From a bacterium (GTDB lineage: Bacteria > Armatimonadota > Zipacnadia > Zipacnadales > Zipacnadaceae): a stretch of 64,000 nt of DNA. The translations under genes and the position numbers were made by a program. The stretch spans positions 73,189-137,188 of the forward strand of contig JAUVXR010000003.1 of the NCBI GenBank assembly GCA_030603495.1, given 5' to 3'. The stretch's first letter is position 1. Each line of letters opens with the position of its first letter. The notes under the pieces were generated by a model, which did no database searches, had not been told where the DNA came from, and saw only the letters and a program-made list of their open reading frames with translations. Shown piece after piece: positions 8,591-17,560 of this stretch.

Positions 8591-10063
8591 CTACCGGACG
8601 GTCTGTGTTTCAAGAAGTGACTTGGAGAGTTTGACGTCCTCGGGGATAGCGATAGGATACTGGGCGTCGAAGCAGGCGGTGCAGAAGTTGGTCTTGGGCA
8701 ATCCGACCGCCTTAATGAGGTTGGGCATATTCAAGTATTCGAGGCTGTCGGCGCCAAGCTGCTGGCGGATCTCCTCAACGCTCATTCGCGCCGCAATTAG
8801 CTCCTCCTGTGTTGAGGTGTCAATGCCGTAGAAGCATGGATAGCGCAGTGGCGGACAGTTGATCCGCAGATGCACCTCGCGGGCACCGGCGTCGCGCAGC
8901 AGCTCGATCTCCGGCCCGGTCGTCGTGCCGCGCACAATCGAGTCATCCACTACTATCAGCCGCTTACCGGCTACCACCTCGCGCAGCGGGGTCAGCTTTA
9001 TGCGCACGCCCAACTCGCGCAGGCGCTGGTCAGGGGCAATGAAGGTCCGGTGGATGTAGCGGTTCTTGATGAAACCTTCGCCGAAGGGAATATCGGCGAC
9101 TTCTGCGTACCCGACCGCATGGGGGATGCCGGATTCCGGGATCCCCATGACCATATCCGCCTCCACCGGCGCCTGCTGGGCTAGCAGATTACCCATACGC
9201 CGCCGCGTGGTATATACGTTGCGCCCATAGATGTGGCTATCCGGCCGAGCGAAATAGATGAACTCGAAGATACACACCGCCTTACGCTCCGGGTCCATCA
9301 CCTGGATGCAGTTCATACCTGCCCTGTCCAGTGTCACTATCTCGCCGGGCTCAACCTCCTGCACGAATTTCGCGCCTACCACCGACAGTCCGCACGTCTC
9401 CGAGGAGGTGACCCAGCCATCGCTATCCAATCTTCCGATGCACAGTGGGCGAACCCCGTGGGGATCGCGGACCGCAATGACTCGATCCGGGGCCAGGATG
9501 CCCAGCGAGTATGCGCCCCGTATCCGGTGCATCGCCTCGGCGATGGCCTCTTCGAGAGTCGAGGCCGTAGACTGTTCGATGAGACGTACAATCACTTCGG
9601 TATCGGTGGTAGAAGCGAATTGCACGCCCTGCCCCGATAGCTCCTGATGCAGGGCGGCGGTATTGACCAGGTTGCCGTTGTGGGCCAACGCAAACGGCCC
9701 GCTGTGATGCTCACCGAGTAGCGGCTGAGCGTTGGCTGGCGAGCCGCTGCCCGTTGTCGAGTAACGGACATGCCCCAGCGCCACGTCGCCTTTCAAGCCA
9801 GCGATGATCTCCTCATCGAAGACCTGCGAGGCAAGACCCACGCCGACATGACAACTAATCTTCTCGTTACGACCCACTGCGATCCCGGCACTTTCCTGCC
9901 CGCGGTGTTGGAGAGCGTAGAGGCCGAAGTAGGTCAGACGGGCGACATCAGATCCCGGCGCGTATACCCCATATACTCCGCACTTGTCACTCCAGCGCAC
10001 CGGGGTAATTGGCTGGCAGTAGTCTGGCGTTCGCGCACTCGATGGGCAGTCAGCGCATTGCAT
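8591..10063 (-). CDS. purF: Amidophosphoribosyltransferase, Fe-S type
   Basis: PurF commits PRPP and glutamine to purine synthesis. I chose the ATG at 10063, giving a 27-residue propeptide before the N-terminal nucleophile cysteine of CGVYGVYAPG; a TTG at 10111 would add 16 residues. The Ntn glutaminase domain shows LQHRGQESAGIAV and HNGNLVN; the PRTase domain shows VVDDSIVRGTT, the PRPP loop. The four cysteines that hold the structural [4Fe-4S] cluster in Bacillus-type PurF are present (CIFEFIYFARPDS, INCPP, and FCTAC), so the enzyme is probably oxygen-sensitive and made as a processed precursor. It lies 56 bases after purE and before purM. Confidence 0.95.
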   Translation of the reverse strand: MQCADCPSSARTPDYCQPITPVRWSDKCGVYGVYAPGSDVARLTYFGLYALQHRGQESAGIAVGRNEKISCHVGVGLASQVFDEEIIAGLKGDVALGHVRYSTTGSGSPANAQPLLGEHHSGPFALAHNGNLVNTAALHQELSGQGVQFASTTDTEVIVRLIEQSTASTLEEAIAEAMHRIRGAYSLGILAPDRVIAVRDPHGVRPLCIGRLDSDGWVTSSETCGLSVVGAKFVQEVEPGEIVTLDRAGMNCIQVMDPERKAVCIFEFIYFARPDSHIYGRNVYTTRRRMGNLLAQQAPVEADMVMGIPESGIPHAVGYAEVADIPFGEGFIKNRYIHRTFIAPDQRLRELGVRIKLTPLREVVAGKRLIVVDDSIVRGTTTGPEIELLRDAGAREVHLRINCPPLRYPCFYGIDTSTQEELIAARMSVEEIRQQLGADSLEYLNMPNLIKAVGLPKTNFCTACFDAQYPIAIPEDVKLSKSLLETQTVR

Positions 10064-10119
10064 CTTCTTGGGCCACCTCGTCGCGTTGCTGTATGTTGTT
10101 GGCACAGCCAAGGGCGGCT

Positions 10120-10650
10120 CTATTCATCCGCAGAGCCGCCAAGCCGCTCTCGCCATTGCTTCTGTATGCCTGCTGCTTGTTCTTCAACGGACTCTTGCAT
10201 CTGTTTCTTGAGGCCGCGAAGTCGTTCTACCAGCCGAGGGTCGTCGAGCGCCAGTATCTGGGCCGCGAGGATTCCGGCATTCCGTGCCGTATCAATCCCC
10301 ACCGCCGCCACTGGCACACCGGGAGGCATCTGGACAATTGAGTAAAGCGCGTCCAGGCCCCCAATTGGCGAACTGGAGATTGGCACGCCAATAACCGGCA
10401 ACGTCGTGCGGGCGGCCAGGACCCCGGGCAGGTGCGCAGCCCAGCCGGCAGCGGCAATGATGATCTTCAGCCCTCGCTGCCGTGCGGTGGCGGCAATCTG
10501 CTGGGCACGTTCTGGGGAGCGGTGCGCCGACGCTACGGTGAGATCATAGGGGATCTCGAGCTGTGCCAATATCTCCAGGCAGGGGACCATAACCTCTAGA
10601 TCCGAATCGCTGCCCAGTACGATGGCTATCGGTGCTGGCTTATCAGACAC
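10120..10650 (-). CDS. purE: N5-carboxyaminoimidazole ribonucleotide mutase
   Basis: Class I PurE converts N5-CAIR to CAIR. The start GTG at 10650 overlaps the purD stop by 8 bases, and the protein then begins just before the conserved VLGSDSD phosphate loop. SAHRSPE carries the catalytic histidine region, and DALYSIVQMPPGVPVA is typical. The usual GAGGAAHLPG loop reads AAGWAAHLPG here, with Trp at a position that is generally Gly; the AAHLPG part is intact, so I still expect an active enzyme. At 176 residues the length is normal. No purK is seen, so the N5-CAIR supply gene must be elsewhere if present. Confidence 0.92.
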   Translation of the reverse strand: MSDKPAPIAIVLGSDSDLEVMVPCLEILAQLEIPYDLTVASAHRSPERAQQIAATARQRGLKIIIAAAGWAAHLPGVLAARTTLPVIGVPISSSPIGGLDALYSIVQMPPGVPVAAVGIDTARNAGILAAQILALDDPRLVERLRGLKKQMQESVEEQAAGIQKQWRERLGGSADE

Positions 10651-11926
10651 TCTCTTCGGCCTCCACGGTCCGCTGCGCGATATCGCTGCGGTGGTATTTG
10701 CCCTCAAAGTCAATCATCTCGGCCGCCTCGTATGCCCGCTCACGGGCTGCCCCAAAGGTCTCGCCCAGCGCAGTAACCCCTAGCACCCGCCCGCCGTTGG
10801 TCATAAACTGCCCACTCTGCTGGGCGGTTCCCGCGTGAAAGACCACCACGTCCTCGAGCTTCGCCGCATCCTCCAAACCTATTATGGGTTTGCCCGTCTC
10901 ATACTTGTCGGGGTAGCCTCCCGAAGCGACCACCACGCAAACACACCGCGCGTCGTGCCAGGCTATTTCCACCTCGTCGAGCCGACCCTCGACCGTCGCC
11001 TGCAGTATCTCAAGGAGGTCGGTATCAAGACGAGGCAGGACTACCTGGGTTTCGGGATCGCCAAAGCGGCAGTTATACTCCAAGAGCTTCGGACCTTTAT
11101 CGGTGAGGATGCAGCCGGCGTAGAGCGTTCCCACATACGGATAGCCCTCTTCAGCCAGTGCTGCCACGGTCGGCTTGACCAGCTTCTCCACGATGTAGTC
11201 AAAAGTTGCCTGATCCAGCGCTGGCACCGGCGAATAACAGCCCATCCCGCCGGTGTTGTTACCGGTGTCGCCGTCGCCGATGCGCTTGTAGTCCTGCGAT
11301 GAGACCATCGGCACAACAGTCTCCCCGTCGCTGAATACCTTGATGGAACATTCCGGGCCGACCAGACACTCCTCGACTACTACCACATCTCCCGCGCTAC
11401 CGAAGCCGCCCTCTTCCAGGCACAGGTCAATATGCGCTTCGGCCTCCTCGATGGTCTGAGCTACCTTGACCCCTTTGCCCGCAGCCAAACCGTCGGCCTT
11501 CACCACGATCGGTACGCCGCGACGGCGCACGTAAGCCTTTGCCGCACCGGCCTCGTCAAAGACCTCAAAGCGGATATCGTCAATGCTGTACTTGCGGAGT
11601 AGGTCCCGGGCGAATGACTTACTGCCCTCGAGCTGCATCGCTTGCTGGGTTGGTCCATATATCGGTAAGCCACGACGTGCAAATAAGTCGGCAATGCCCG
11701 CGACCAGCGGCGCTTCCGGGCCCACGATGGTGAGATCAATACTCTGTTGCTCGGCAAAATCGGCCAAGCCGTCCAGGTCATCTACTCTCAGGTCCACACA
11801 CTGGGCGATCTGCGCCATCCCCCCATTGCCCGGGGCACAGTAGATCTGGTCAACAGCACAGCTCTGCGCAGTCTTCCAGGTCAGGGTGTGCTCGCGGCCG
11901 CCGGAGCCGAGGATTAGTATCTTCAT
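10643..11926 (-). CDS. purD: Phosphoribosylamine-glycine ligase
   Basis: PurD (GARS) joins phosphoribosylamine and glycine with ATP. Landmarks: KILILGSGGREHTL at the N-terminus, IVGPEAPLVAGI, the ATP-grasp segments PIVVKADGLAAGKGV and GDGDTGNNTGGMGCYSP, and LEYNCRFGDPETQ near the metal site. At 427 residues it is full length. The ATG at 11926 overlaps the dnaB stop by one base (TGATG), and the 3' end overlaps purE, so the helicase and purine genes are translationally coupled. Confidence 0.96.
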   Translation of the reverse strand: MKILILGSGGREHTLTWKTAQSCAVDQIYCAPGNGGMAQIAQCVDLRVDDLDGLADFAEQQSIDLTIVGPEAPLVAGIADLFARRGLPIYGPTQQAMQLEGSKSFARDLLRKYSIDDIRFEVFDEAGAAKAYVRRRGVPIVVKADGLAAGKGVKVAQTIEEAEAHIDLCLEEGGFGSAGDVVVVEECLVGPECSIKVFSDGETVVPMVSSQDYKRIGDGDTGNNTGGMGCYSPVPALDQATFDYIVEKLVKPTVAALAEEGYPYVGTLYAGCILTDKGPKLLEYNCRFGDPETQVVLPRLDTDLLEILQATVEGRLDEVEIAWHDARCVCVVVASGGYPDKYETGKPIIGLEDAAKLEDVVVFHAGTAQQSGQFMTNGGRVLGVTALGETFGAARERAYEAAEMIDFEGKYHRSDIAQRTVEAEESV

Positions 11927-13356
11927 CAAGGTCCCTCAGCATTTGTGCGTTGCTCGGCCTCAAAGAACAAGCGATAGGCCGGGTGGAAGACGACATCAAC
12001 TGTTCCCACAGGCCCGTTGCGGTGCTTGGCGATGATTATCTCAGCTGGATCCGGGCGGTTGAAGTCGCCCCCGGGGGCATCACTCCCTGCGCCTTGCCGC
12101 CCCTGTTGCTGCCGCCGTTCGTAATAGGTGGGCCGATACAGGAAACAGACCAGGTCGGCTTCCGCTTCAATCGAGCCACTTTCCGCCAGGTCCGAGAGGA
12201 TTGGGCGCTTCTCCTCCCGCTGTTCGACCCGCCGACTCAGCTGCGAGAGTACCACCAGCGGCACATCCAACTCCCGGGCTAGGGCCTTTAGCGACCGGGC
12301 CACCAGTGAGACCTCTTGGTGGCGGCTTTCTCCCGTGTACCGTGTACCGGCCGAAATAAGCTGGAGGTAGTCTATGATTATCAAGCCGATGTCATATTGC
12401 GACTTGAGCCGCCGTGCCTTCGAACGCAGCTCGAGGATCGGGATAGCCGGCGTGTCATCTACATAGATAGGTGCCTGCGGCAGGTAGGTAAGGGCTTGCC
12501 CGATATTACTCCAGTCCTCTTCGCGAGCCATCCCCTGGCGCAGCGCCCAGCCATTTACCCGGGCCTGAGCGCACAGTAGCAGTTCCGCCATCTGCCCCTT
12601 GGACATCTCCAGGCTGAACATCCCCACGCCGGTGCCGTGCTGTACAGCGGCATGGAGGGCGAAGTTCGCCACCGCCAGGGAAGTCTTGCCCATTGACGGC
12701 CGACCGGCAATAATAATCAGGTCGCCATTCTGCAAGCCGGCGGTGCGTTTGTCCAGCTCCATAAGCCCGGTGGGCACACCGGTCAGGTAGCCCGGTTGAC
12801 GGAAGATCTTGTCAAGTTTCTCAAAAGTCTCAGTAATCAGTGGCCCCATCGGGGTAAAATCTGCGCTGGTCCGCCGCTGGGCGACCTGGAAGATCTGTTG
12901 TTCCGCCTGGTCCAGCATTACCCCCACATCCTCCGGGTCATCGTAGGCCATCGCCTGAATATCCGCCCCGGCGTGGATGAGCTTACGCATCAGCGACTTC
13001 TCGGCGACGATACTGGCGTAACGCGTCACGTGCGCTGCCGTCGGCACCTTCCCGATCAGCGCGGTCAGATACTCCCCGCTGCCGACGGTCTCGAGTTGGT
13101 CGGTGCGGCGCAGTTCGGCGCTGACCGTGATCAGGTCAACCGGCTCATTGCGTTGGGCTACCGCGGCCATCGCCTGGAATATTACCCGGTGTACTTCTGG
13201 GTAAAAGTCATCTTCTTCGACGATAGCCATCGCCCGCGCAGTAGCCCCAGGCTCGATCAGCATCGCGCCCAGTGTCGCCTGCTCGGCCTCAATATCGTGA
13301 GGCGGCGCCTTGTCGGCCAATGCCTCCCGATCATCCATACGATTACTCACCGCCAC
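11926..13356 (-). CDS. dnaB: Replicative DNA helicase
   Basis: DnaB is the hexameric 5'-3' helicase at the replication fork. The N-terminal helical domain begins around PPHDIEAEQATLGAMLIEP; the RecA-like motor has Walker A AGRPSMGKTSLA, Walker B IGLIIIDYLQLI, and the C-terminal EIIIAKHRNGP motif. No intein is present in the Walker A or later sites. Start choice is uncertain: the frame overlaps the end of rplI, and GTG 13356 (GAGGG about nine bases upstream) is preferred over TTG 13365, GTG 13350 or ATG 13338. About 476 residues. The rplI-dnaB order is common in bacteria; the coupling to purD is less so. Confidence 0.95.
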   Translation of the reverse strand: MAVSNRMDDREALADKAPPHDIEAEQATLGAMLIEPGATARAMAIVEEDDFYPEVHRVIFQAMAAVAQRNEPVDLITVSAELRRTDQLETVGSGEYLTALIGKVPTAAHVTRYASIVAEKSLMRKLIHAGADIQAMAYDDPEDVGVMLDQAEQQIFQVAQRRTSADFTPMGPLITETFEKLDKIFRQPGYLTGVPTGLMELDKRTAGLQNGDLIIIAGRPSMGKTSLAVANFALHAAVQHGTGVGMFSLEMSKGQMAELLLCAQARVNGWALRQGMAREEDWSNIGQALTYLPQAPIYVDDTPAIPILELRSKARRLKSQYDIGLIIIDYLQLISAGTRYTGESRHQEVSLVARSLKALARELDVPLVVLSQLSRRVEQREEKRPILSDLAESGSIEAEADLVCFLYRPTYYERRQQQGRQGAGSDAPGGDFNRPDPAEIIIAKHRNGPVGTVDVVFHPAYRLFFEAEQRTNAEGP

Positions 13357-13361
13357 GGTTA

Positions 13362-13946
13362 TCAACCCTCATTACGGTTTGCCGCCTGCACCTCGTCCTC
13401 GCCATCGCTGCCGAGATCACCACTCGCCGCCTCCTGCTCATCTGTCTCGGCCGCCTCTTCTACTTCCGCTACCTCTTCTTCGGGCCCCGGGATTTCCTCT
13501 TCAGAGCCGATCACCCTCAGTGGTAGCTCAACTTGAATATCCTGGTATATTGTGGCAGTTATCAGGTAGTTACCCGTCTCGCGAATCGAGATGGGAATGT
13601 CAATACCTCGACGTTCGATCTCTACCTGAAGCTGCTCGGCGACAGCGTCGGCGACATTCTGCTGCGTGACCTCTCCGTGCAACCGGCCACCTTCCCCGAC
13701 CGACGCCCGGATAAGGATCGTTACCTCTTTGAAGCGCTCAGCGAGTTGGGCCCATTCCGCCCGCTTGTGTGCCTCGCGCGCGGCGATGGCTCGCCCCCGC
13801 TGCTGCAGCTCCTTCAAACTGCCCTTGGTCGCCTCGGCGGCCATATTTTTGGGGATGAGGTAGTTGCGGGCGTATCCGTCGGCTACCCTCACTACTTCCC
13901 CCTCATGACCCAGATTCGCGATATCGTCAAGTAGGATTACTTGCAT
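13362..13946 (-). CDS. rplI: Ribosomal protein L9 with acidic tail
   Basis: The first 148 residues are a complete bL9: MQVILLDDIANLGHEGEVV, GYARNYLIPKNMA, the long connecting helix, and a C-terminal domain ending VELPLRVIG. L9 binds 23S rRNA and bridges neighbouring ribosomes. A further roughly 45 residues are almost wholly Glu, Asp, Ala and Gly, an extension not found in the E. coli protein. I prefer ATG 13946 (GAGGAG five bases upstream) to GTG 13952, which overlaps the mlaD stop. The gene lies between mlaD and dnaB with overlaps on both sides. Confidence 0.95.
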   Translation of the reverse strand: MQVILLDDIANLGHEGEVVRVADGYARNYLIPKNMAAEATKGSLKELQQRGRAIAAREAHKRAEWAQLAERFKEVTILIRASVGEGGRLHGEVTQQNVADAVAEQLQVEIERRGIDIPISIRETGNYLITATIYQDIQVELPLRVIGSEEEIPGPEEEVAEVEEAAETDEQEAASGDLGSDGEDEVQAANRNEG

Positions 13947-13948
13947 CT

Positions 13949-15586
13949 TCACTCCTCATCTTTCTGCGCTGGCCTCAAGGTGGTCCAGCGTCTCAATCCG
14001 ACAAATGGCTGTTTGCTACCGAACGAGTCGGCCATACCTAGTGTTAGATACCACTCCGGAGCCAACTGGTAGATGCCCCTCAGGTCAAACTGTGTCTCGT
14101 CCGGGTCATACGCCTCCAGTTGCCACCTCATATCTGGCGTCATCTGGTAGTTGAGGCTGGCGCCCACTTTTGACTTCAGCAGCCCAACCGCTCCCCACGT
14201 CCGCGGGCCAAGCCCGATTGAGCCCTGTAACGTCAGCGTCTCATCGCCACCCATGTCCCGGACACCGAATCGCCAGAAGTCCAAGGGATCTTCGCCATAC
14301 TGCAAACGTAGATTCATATCGGCCCGCAGCCCCACATCCTCGGTGGCTTCAAAGTCCCAATAAGCGGCAGCCTTGTGGGGTCGGAAGGGCCGGGCCAGCC
14401 CCCCCAGCCGATCCATCGTCTTGTCTACTCGCTGCAGCACCTGTGTGGCAGAGTGTGTTGCCTCAACGCCTTCTTCGGACATCGCCTTGATGTTCTGCAA
14501 GCTAGTCCGGATGTTCTCCAGCGTATCCTCTTCAAGCATGAACTCCTCGGTGCGTGTGCTGATCGCCTTCAAGCTCGCCGAGGTCGCCCGCAAATTCGCC
14601 AGCGTTGCCTTCATATCGACAGCAATCTGCTCGTCCCCAACTATCTCCACTACCGCCGCAGTGGCCTCTTCGACATTTGCCGCCGCCACCGCTATGCTCA
14701 CCAGCATCTGTTCCAGCCGGGGGGCACCCTCCGGCCCGGCGATTACCTCACGTACCACTTCGGTGGTTGCCCTAACATTCTCGCTGGCTTGGTGAATGTT
14801 GGCACTGGTCAGCGCCATCTGATGGGCCAGTGGCCCCTCCGCCAACGCCTTCACCACCCGTTTGACCTGTGTCGAGACATCCTTGAGGTCCGCAGCCGTC
14901 TCGGCTACCGTCGCCAGCGTTGCTGCGACCTGCGGCTGCCCTTGTTCAGCAGTCTGGGTCAGCACATCCGCCAGGCGCAGTATCCGATCAGCGATCAAGT
15001 TCGTCTTCGCCGTTGCGTTGTTGATGTTCAGAAGAATCTCGCGGACATGATCGCGCGTGTACACGTCGGCGAAGGTATCCCGAATTTGGCCAAGTGTCTT
15101 GTTGGCCTGCTCGAGGAGTTGCTGGGTCTGCTCGGTAACTTTGGCAAGCCCGACCACACCCGCCCCCGTATGGTGCCCGCCCGGCCCTAACGCCTTCGGC
15201 TCGTAGTCCTTCCCATACTTGGCTGACAGTTGCTCCTCATCCAGCCGCCGAATGCTCAGATGTTGATCTCCCAGCAAGCCCGCTTGCTGGATGACAAACT
15301 CGTCGGCATCGTACAGATTCGTGTTCGTATCAATCATCAGATATACGGCAACAGGCTTTTCCGGATAGTCCTCATGCTCTTCTAACGCTACCCGTTCTAC
15401 CTTGCCCACTTTCACTCCTGCCAGCCTCACTTCCGTCCCCGGTGCCAGCCCCTGCACGTCGTCAAAGTGGATGACCAACTTATACTGTCCCCACCCCGTG
15501 GTGTACTGTCCCAGAAACACCACCACGCCGGTAATCAGCAGTACCGCCGCCAAGAATAGGGCTCCGACTTTAGCTTCCGGTACCAT
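13949..15586 (-). CDS. mlaD: MlaD/MCE protein with long helical region and C-terminal beta-rich domain
   Basis: The protein has an N-terminal membrane anchor (about residues 8-28), an MCE domain (about 35-125, with FDDVQGLAPGTEVRLAGVKVGKV), a long alpha-helical region of about 250 residues rich in Ala, Thr and Glu, and a C-terminal region (about 400-535) of alternating beta strands such as LTLQGSIGLGPRTWGAVGLL and WYLTLGMADSFG. In diderm Terrabacteria MlaD is known as a single chain that bridges the envelope, with an outer-membrane barrel at its end; this architecture fits. It would carry phospholipids between the membranes together with MlaE and MlaF encoded just upstream. Its 3' end overlaps rplI. 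The MCE call is secure; the barrel is inferred from strand pattern. Confidence 0.88.
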   Translation of the reverse strand: MVPEAKVGALFLAAVLLITGVVVFLGQYTTGWGQYKLVIHFDDVQGLAPGTEVRLAGVKVGKVERVALEEHEDYPEKPVAVYLMIDTNTNLYDADEFVIQQAGLLGDQHLSIRRLDEEQLSAKYGKDYEPKALGPGGHHTGAGVVGLAKVTEQTQQLLEQANKTLGQIRDTFADVYTRDHVREILLNINNATAKTNLIADRILRLADVLTQTAEQGQPQVAATLATVAETAADLKDVSTQVKRVVKALAEGPLAHQMALTSANIHQASENVRATTEVVREVIAGPEGAPRLEQMLVSIAVAAANVEEATAAVVEIVGDEQIAVDMKATLANLRATSASLKAISTRTEEFMLEEDTLENIRTSLQNIKAMSEEGVEATHSATQVLQRVDKTMDRLGGLARPFRPHKAAAYWDFEATEDVGLRADMNLRLQYGEDPLDFWRFGVRDMGGDETLTLQGSIGLGPRTWGAVGLLKSKVGASLNYQMTPDMRWQLEAYDPDETQFDLRGIYQLAPEWYLTLGMADSFGSKQPFVGLRRWTTLRPAQKDEE

Positions 15587-15664
15587 CGAGCTTCCCCCCG
15601 GGCCTTGAGAGCATTACTGCGCTTGCCTGCTCTGCGACTACCTGTGCCCGTTCATCACTAAACC

Positions 15665-16456
15665 CTATACGGCAATCGGCCCATGCGCTTGGCCGCGCAC
15701 GAATTGCTGCACGTACGGGTTATCTGTCCCCCGCAGCGCCTCGGGAGTGTCGCAGGCAACCACCTTGCCCTGGTAGATCATCATTACCCGATCAGATATT
15801 CCAAACAGCTCCTCCACCTCGTGGGTAACCACGACCGAGGTCATCCCAAACTCGTCACGCAGTCCTACAATCAAGTTATCTATCACCGACGCCATAATGG
15901 GATCCAGGCCAGCGCTGGGCTCGTCATATAGGATTACTTGCGGCTCGGTTATCAACGCCCGGGCAATACCCACTCGCTTCTTCATCCCGCCGGACAGCTC
16001 AGCCGGCATCTGGTTCCCGGTGCCGCTCATACCTACTCTTTCCAGATGCTCCTCAACTTTCCTCTCGATTTCCTGCCGGGATAGATGAGACCGGCGGCGC
16101 AAGGCAAAGGCCACGTTGTCTGCTACCGTCATCGAGTCGAGCAGCGCGGCGTACTGAAAGCACATCCCCATCTGCTCACGGATCCGATTCAGTTCATACT
16201 CCGGCAAGCCGATGATTGACCGCCCCAGCACCTCGATATCGCCGCTAGTCGGTTGTACCAGTCCCATCAGCAGCCGCAGGACGCTGGTCTTTCCTGCCCC
16301 GGACATCCCCATTATCCCGAACACTTCCCCGCGGTGGACCTCGAAGCTCATCCCGTCGAGGATGACCTGAAACTCCCTCCCGTCTGCCATCGCCGTCTCT
16401 TCGGCGCGGTACACCAGGTCACAAGCCCTGATTATCGGCCTATTGCTCTCGGCCAT
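15665..16456 (-). CDS. mlaF: MlaF-type ABC transporter ATP-binding protein
   Basis: This is the ATPase of a phospholipid-transport (Mla) ABC complex. Walker A is GMSGAGKTSVL, the Q-loop follows at MCFQYAALLDSMTV, the signature is LSGGMKKRVGIARAL, Walker B is VILYDEPSAGLDPI, and the switch histidine lies in VVVTHEV. The GMKKR form of the signature is typical of the MlaF/Ttg2A group. At 263 residues it is full length. It lies 10 bases after the permease gene and before mlaD, giving the order mlaE-mlaF-mlaD. Confidence 0.93.
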   Translation of the reverse strand: MAESNRPIIRACDLVYRAEETAMADGREFQVILDGMSFEVHRGEVFGIMGMSGAGKTSVLRLLMGLVQPTSGDIEVLGRSIIGLPEYELNRIREQMGMCFQYAALLDSMTVADNVAFALRRRSHLSRQEIERKVEEHLERVGMSGTGNQMPAELSGGMKKRVGIARALITEPQVILYDEPSAGLDPIMASVIDNLIVGLRDEFGMTSVVVTHEVEELFGISDRVMMIYQGKVVACDTPEALRGTDNPYVQQFVRGQAHGPIAV

Positions 16457-16466
16457 CGCTCCTCGC

Positions 16467-17246
16467 TTACTTCGGATAAAGTATCGTCGTCAACACCAAG
16501 TTAGCTGCGTAGACCAGCATAATGCTGTAAACCACTGAACGCGTCGTGGCGCGCCCCACGTCCTCGCTCGCCCTCCGGCACGTCAGGCCCTGGTGGCAGC
16601 CAACCAAGGCGATGATCATTCCGAAAAAGGCCGCTTTGATGACGCCCGCGACGACGGTCCATACCTCCAAGTTTCCCGGAAGGCTGTCGAAGTAGACCGT
16701 CTGATTGATGCTCGGACTGAGCACGGCCATAACGTAGCCGCCCGTTACCCCCACGATGTCGCCGATAAACACCAGTAAAGGGACCATCACCAAGCAGGCC
16801 ACGTAACGCGGCAGGACCAAATAGTCAACCGGGTCAGTCGCCATTGCCCGTAGGGCATCAATCTGCTCGGTCACCCTCATCGAGCCCAGCTCCGCCGCCA
16901 TTGCCGACCCCACACGCGCCGCCACGACAAAAGCCACCAGAACCGGTCCCAGCTCCCGGCACATCGTCTCCGAGACAAACCAGCCGACCAGTTCGCTTAC
17001 TCCTAGCTTCCCCGCCTGCACCGACATATGGTAGCCGATGACCATACCGGAAAGCAACAGCGTCACCACGGCGATTGCCAGGGAGTTGACGCCGATCTCG
17101 GCTAGCTGCTGGACTGTAACGCGGTATCCCAGCCGGCCGGTAAGCAGCCCGCGCCAGATACTCAAGTGCAGTTGGGTAGTCTTGCCGAAATACGACAGGA
17201 AAGAAATGAATTGCCGTCCCAGCGCGGTGACCAATCCTATCAGCAC
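16467..17246 (-). CDS. mlaE: MlaE-type ABC transporter permease
   Basis: MlaE is the inner-membrane permease partner of MlaF. The protein shows an amphipathic N-terminal helix followed by five or six hydrophobic segments, and the family motif region RELGPVLVAFVVAARVGSAMAAELGSMRVTEQIDAL, cited by position around residues 115-150. The start is uncertain: the frame is open to 17303, and GTG 17246 with GGAAG three bases upstream is my choice; a TTG at 17234 is also possible. It is the first gene of the minus-strand operon that continues to purM. Confidence 0.9.
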   Translation of the reverse strand: MLIGLVTALGRQFISFLSYFGKTTQLHLSIWRGLLTGRLGYRVTVQQLAEIGVNSLAIAVVTLLLSGMVIGYHMSVQAGKLGVSELVGWFVSETMCRELGPVLVAFVVAARVGSAMAAELGSMRVTEQIDALRAMATDPVDYLVLPRYVACLVMVPLLVFIGDIVGVTGGYVMAVLSPSINQTVYFDSLPGNLEVWTVVAGVIKAAFFGMIIALVGCHQGLTCRRASEDVGRATTRSVVYSIMLVYAANLVLTTILYPK

Positions 17247-17395
17247 CTGCTTCCGGGGTCGGAGGCTGCGGCAAGCTTCATGCCCATTATAGGCGCACTC
17301 CACCCCCCTGTCAAGCGTGGTTTGTTTGCCCTAGTTTGCCGCTGTGACACCGACGTTAGCGTGCCATTACCGTTGCCTTATGTTATTGCTGGGGC

Positions 17396-17424
17396 TGGAC
17401 AATTTTGCCGCAAGCCGCTATACT
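17396..17424 (+). promoter_or_regulatory. Sigma-70 promoter for iscU
   Basis: TGGACA (17396-17401) and TATACT (17419-17424) are 17 bases apart, pointing toward iscU, which begins about 130 bases after the expected start point. The leader between shows no IscR-type palindrome that I can recognise. Confidence 0.5.
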
Positions 17425-17560
17425 ACCTTAGAAGATCTGTAGAGGCTATGCAGGCAAGCAACGGGGAGTGCGTCGTGGTGTCAAGGCTCTGCAGAAGGGG
17501 ATATGTAATAGTATTATATGCCTATCGCGATTGACCAGTCCAGTAGGCAAGAGGGCAATC

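Noticed and set aside
10120-10650. PurE inactivation by the Gly-to-Trp change in AAGWAAHLPG
   Set aside because: All other catalytic motifs are intact and the operon is well preserved, so it is noted as a variant only.
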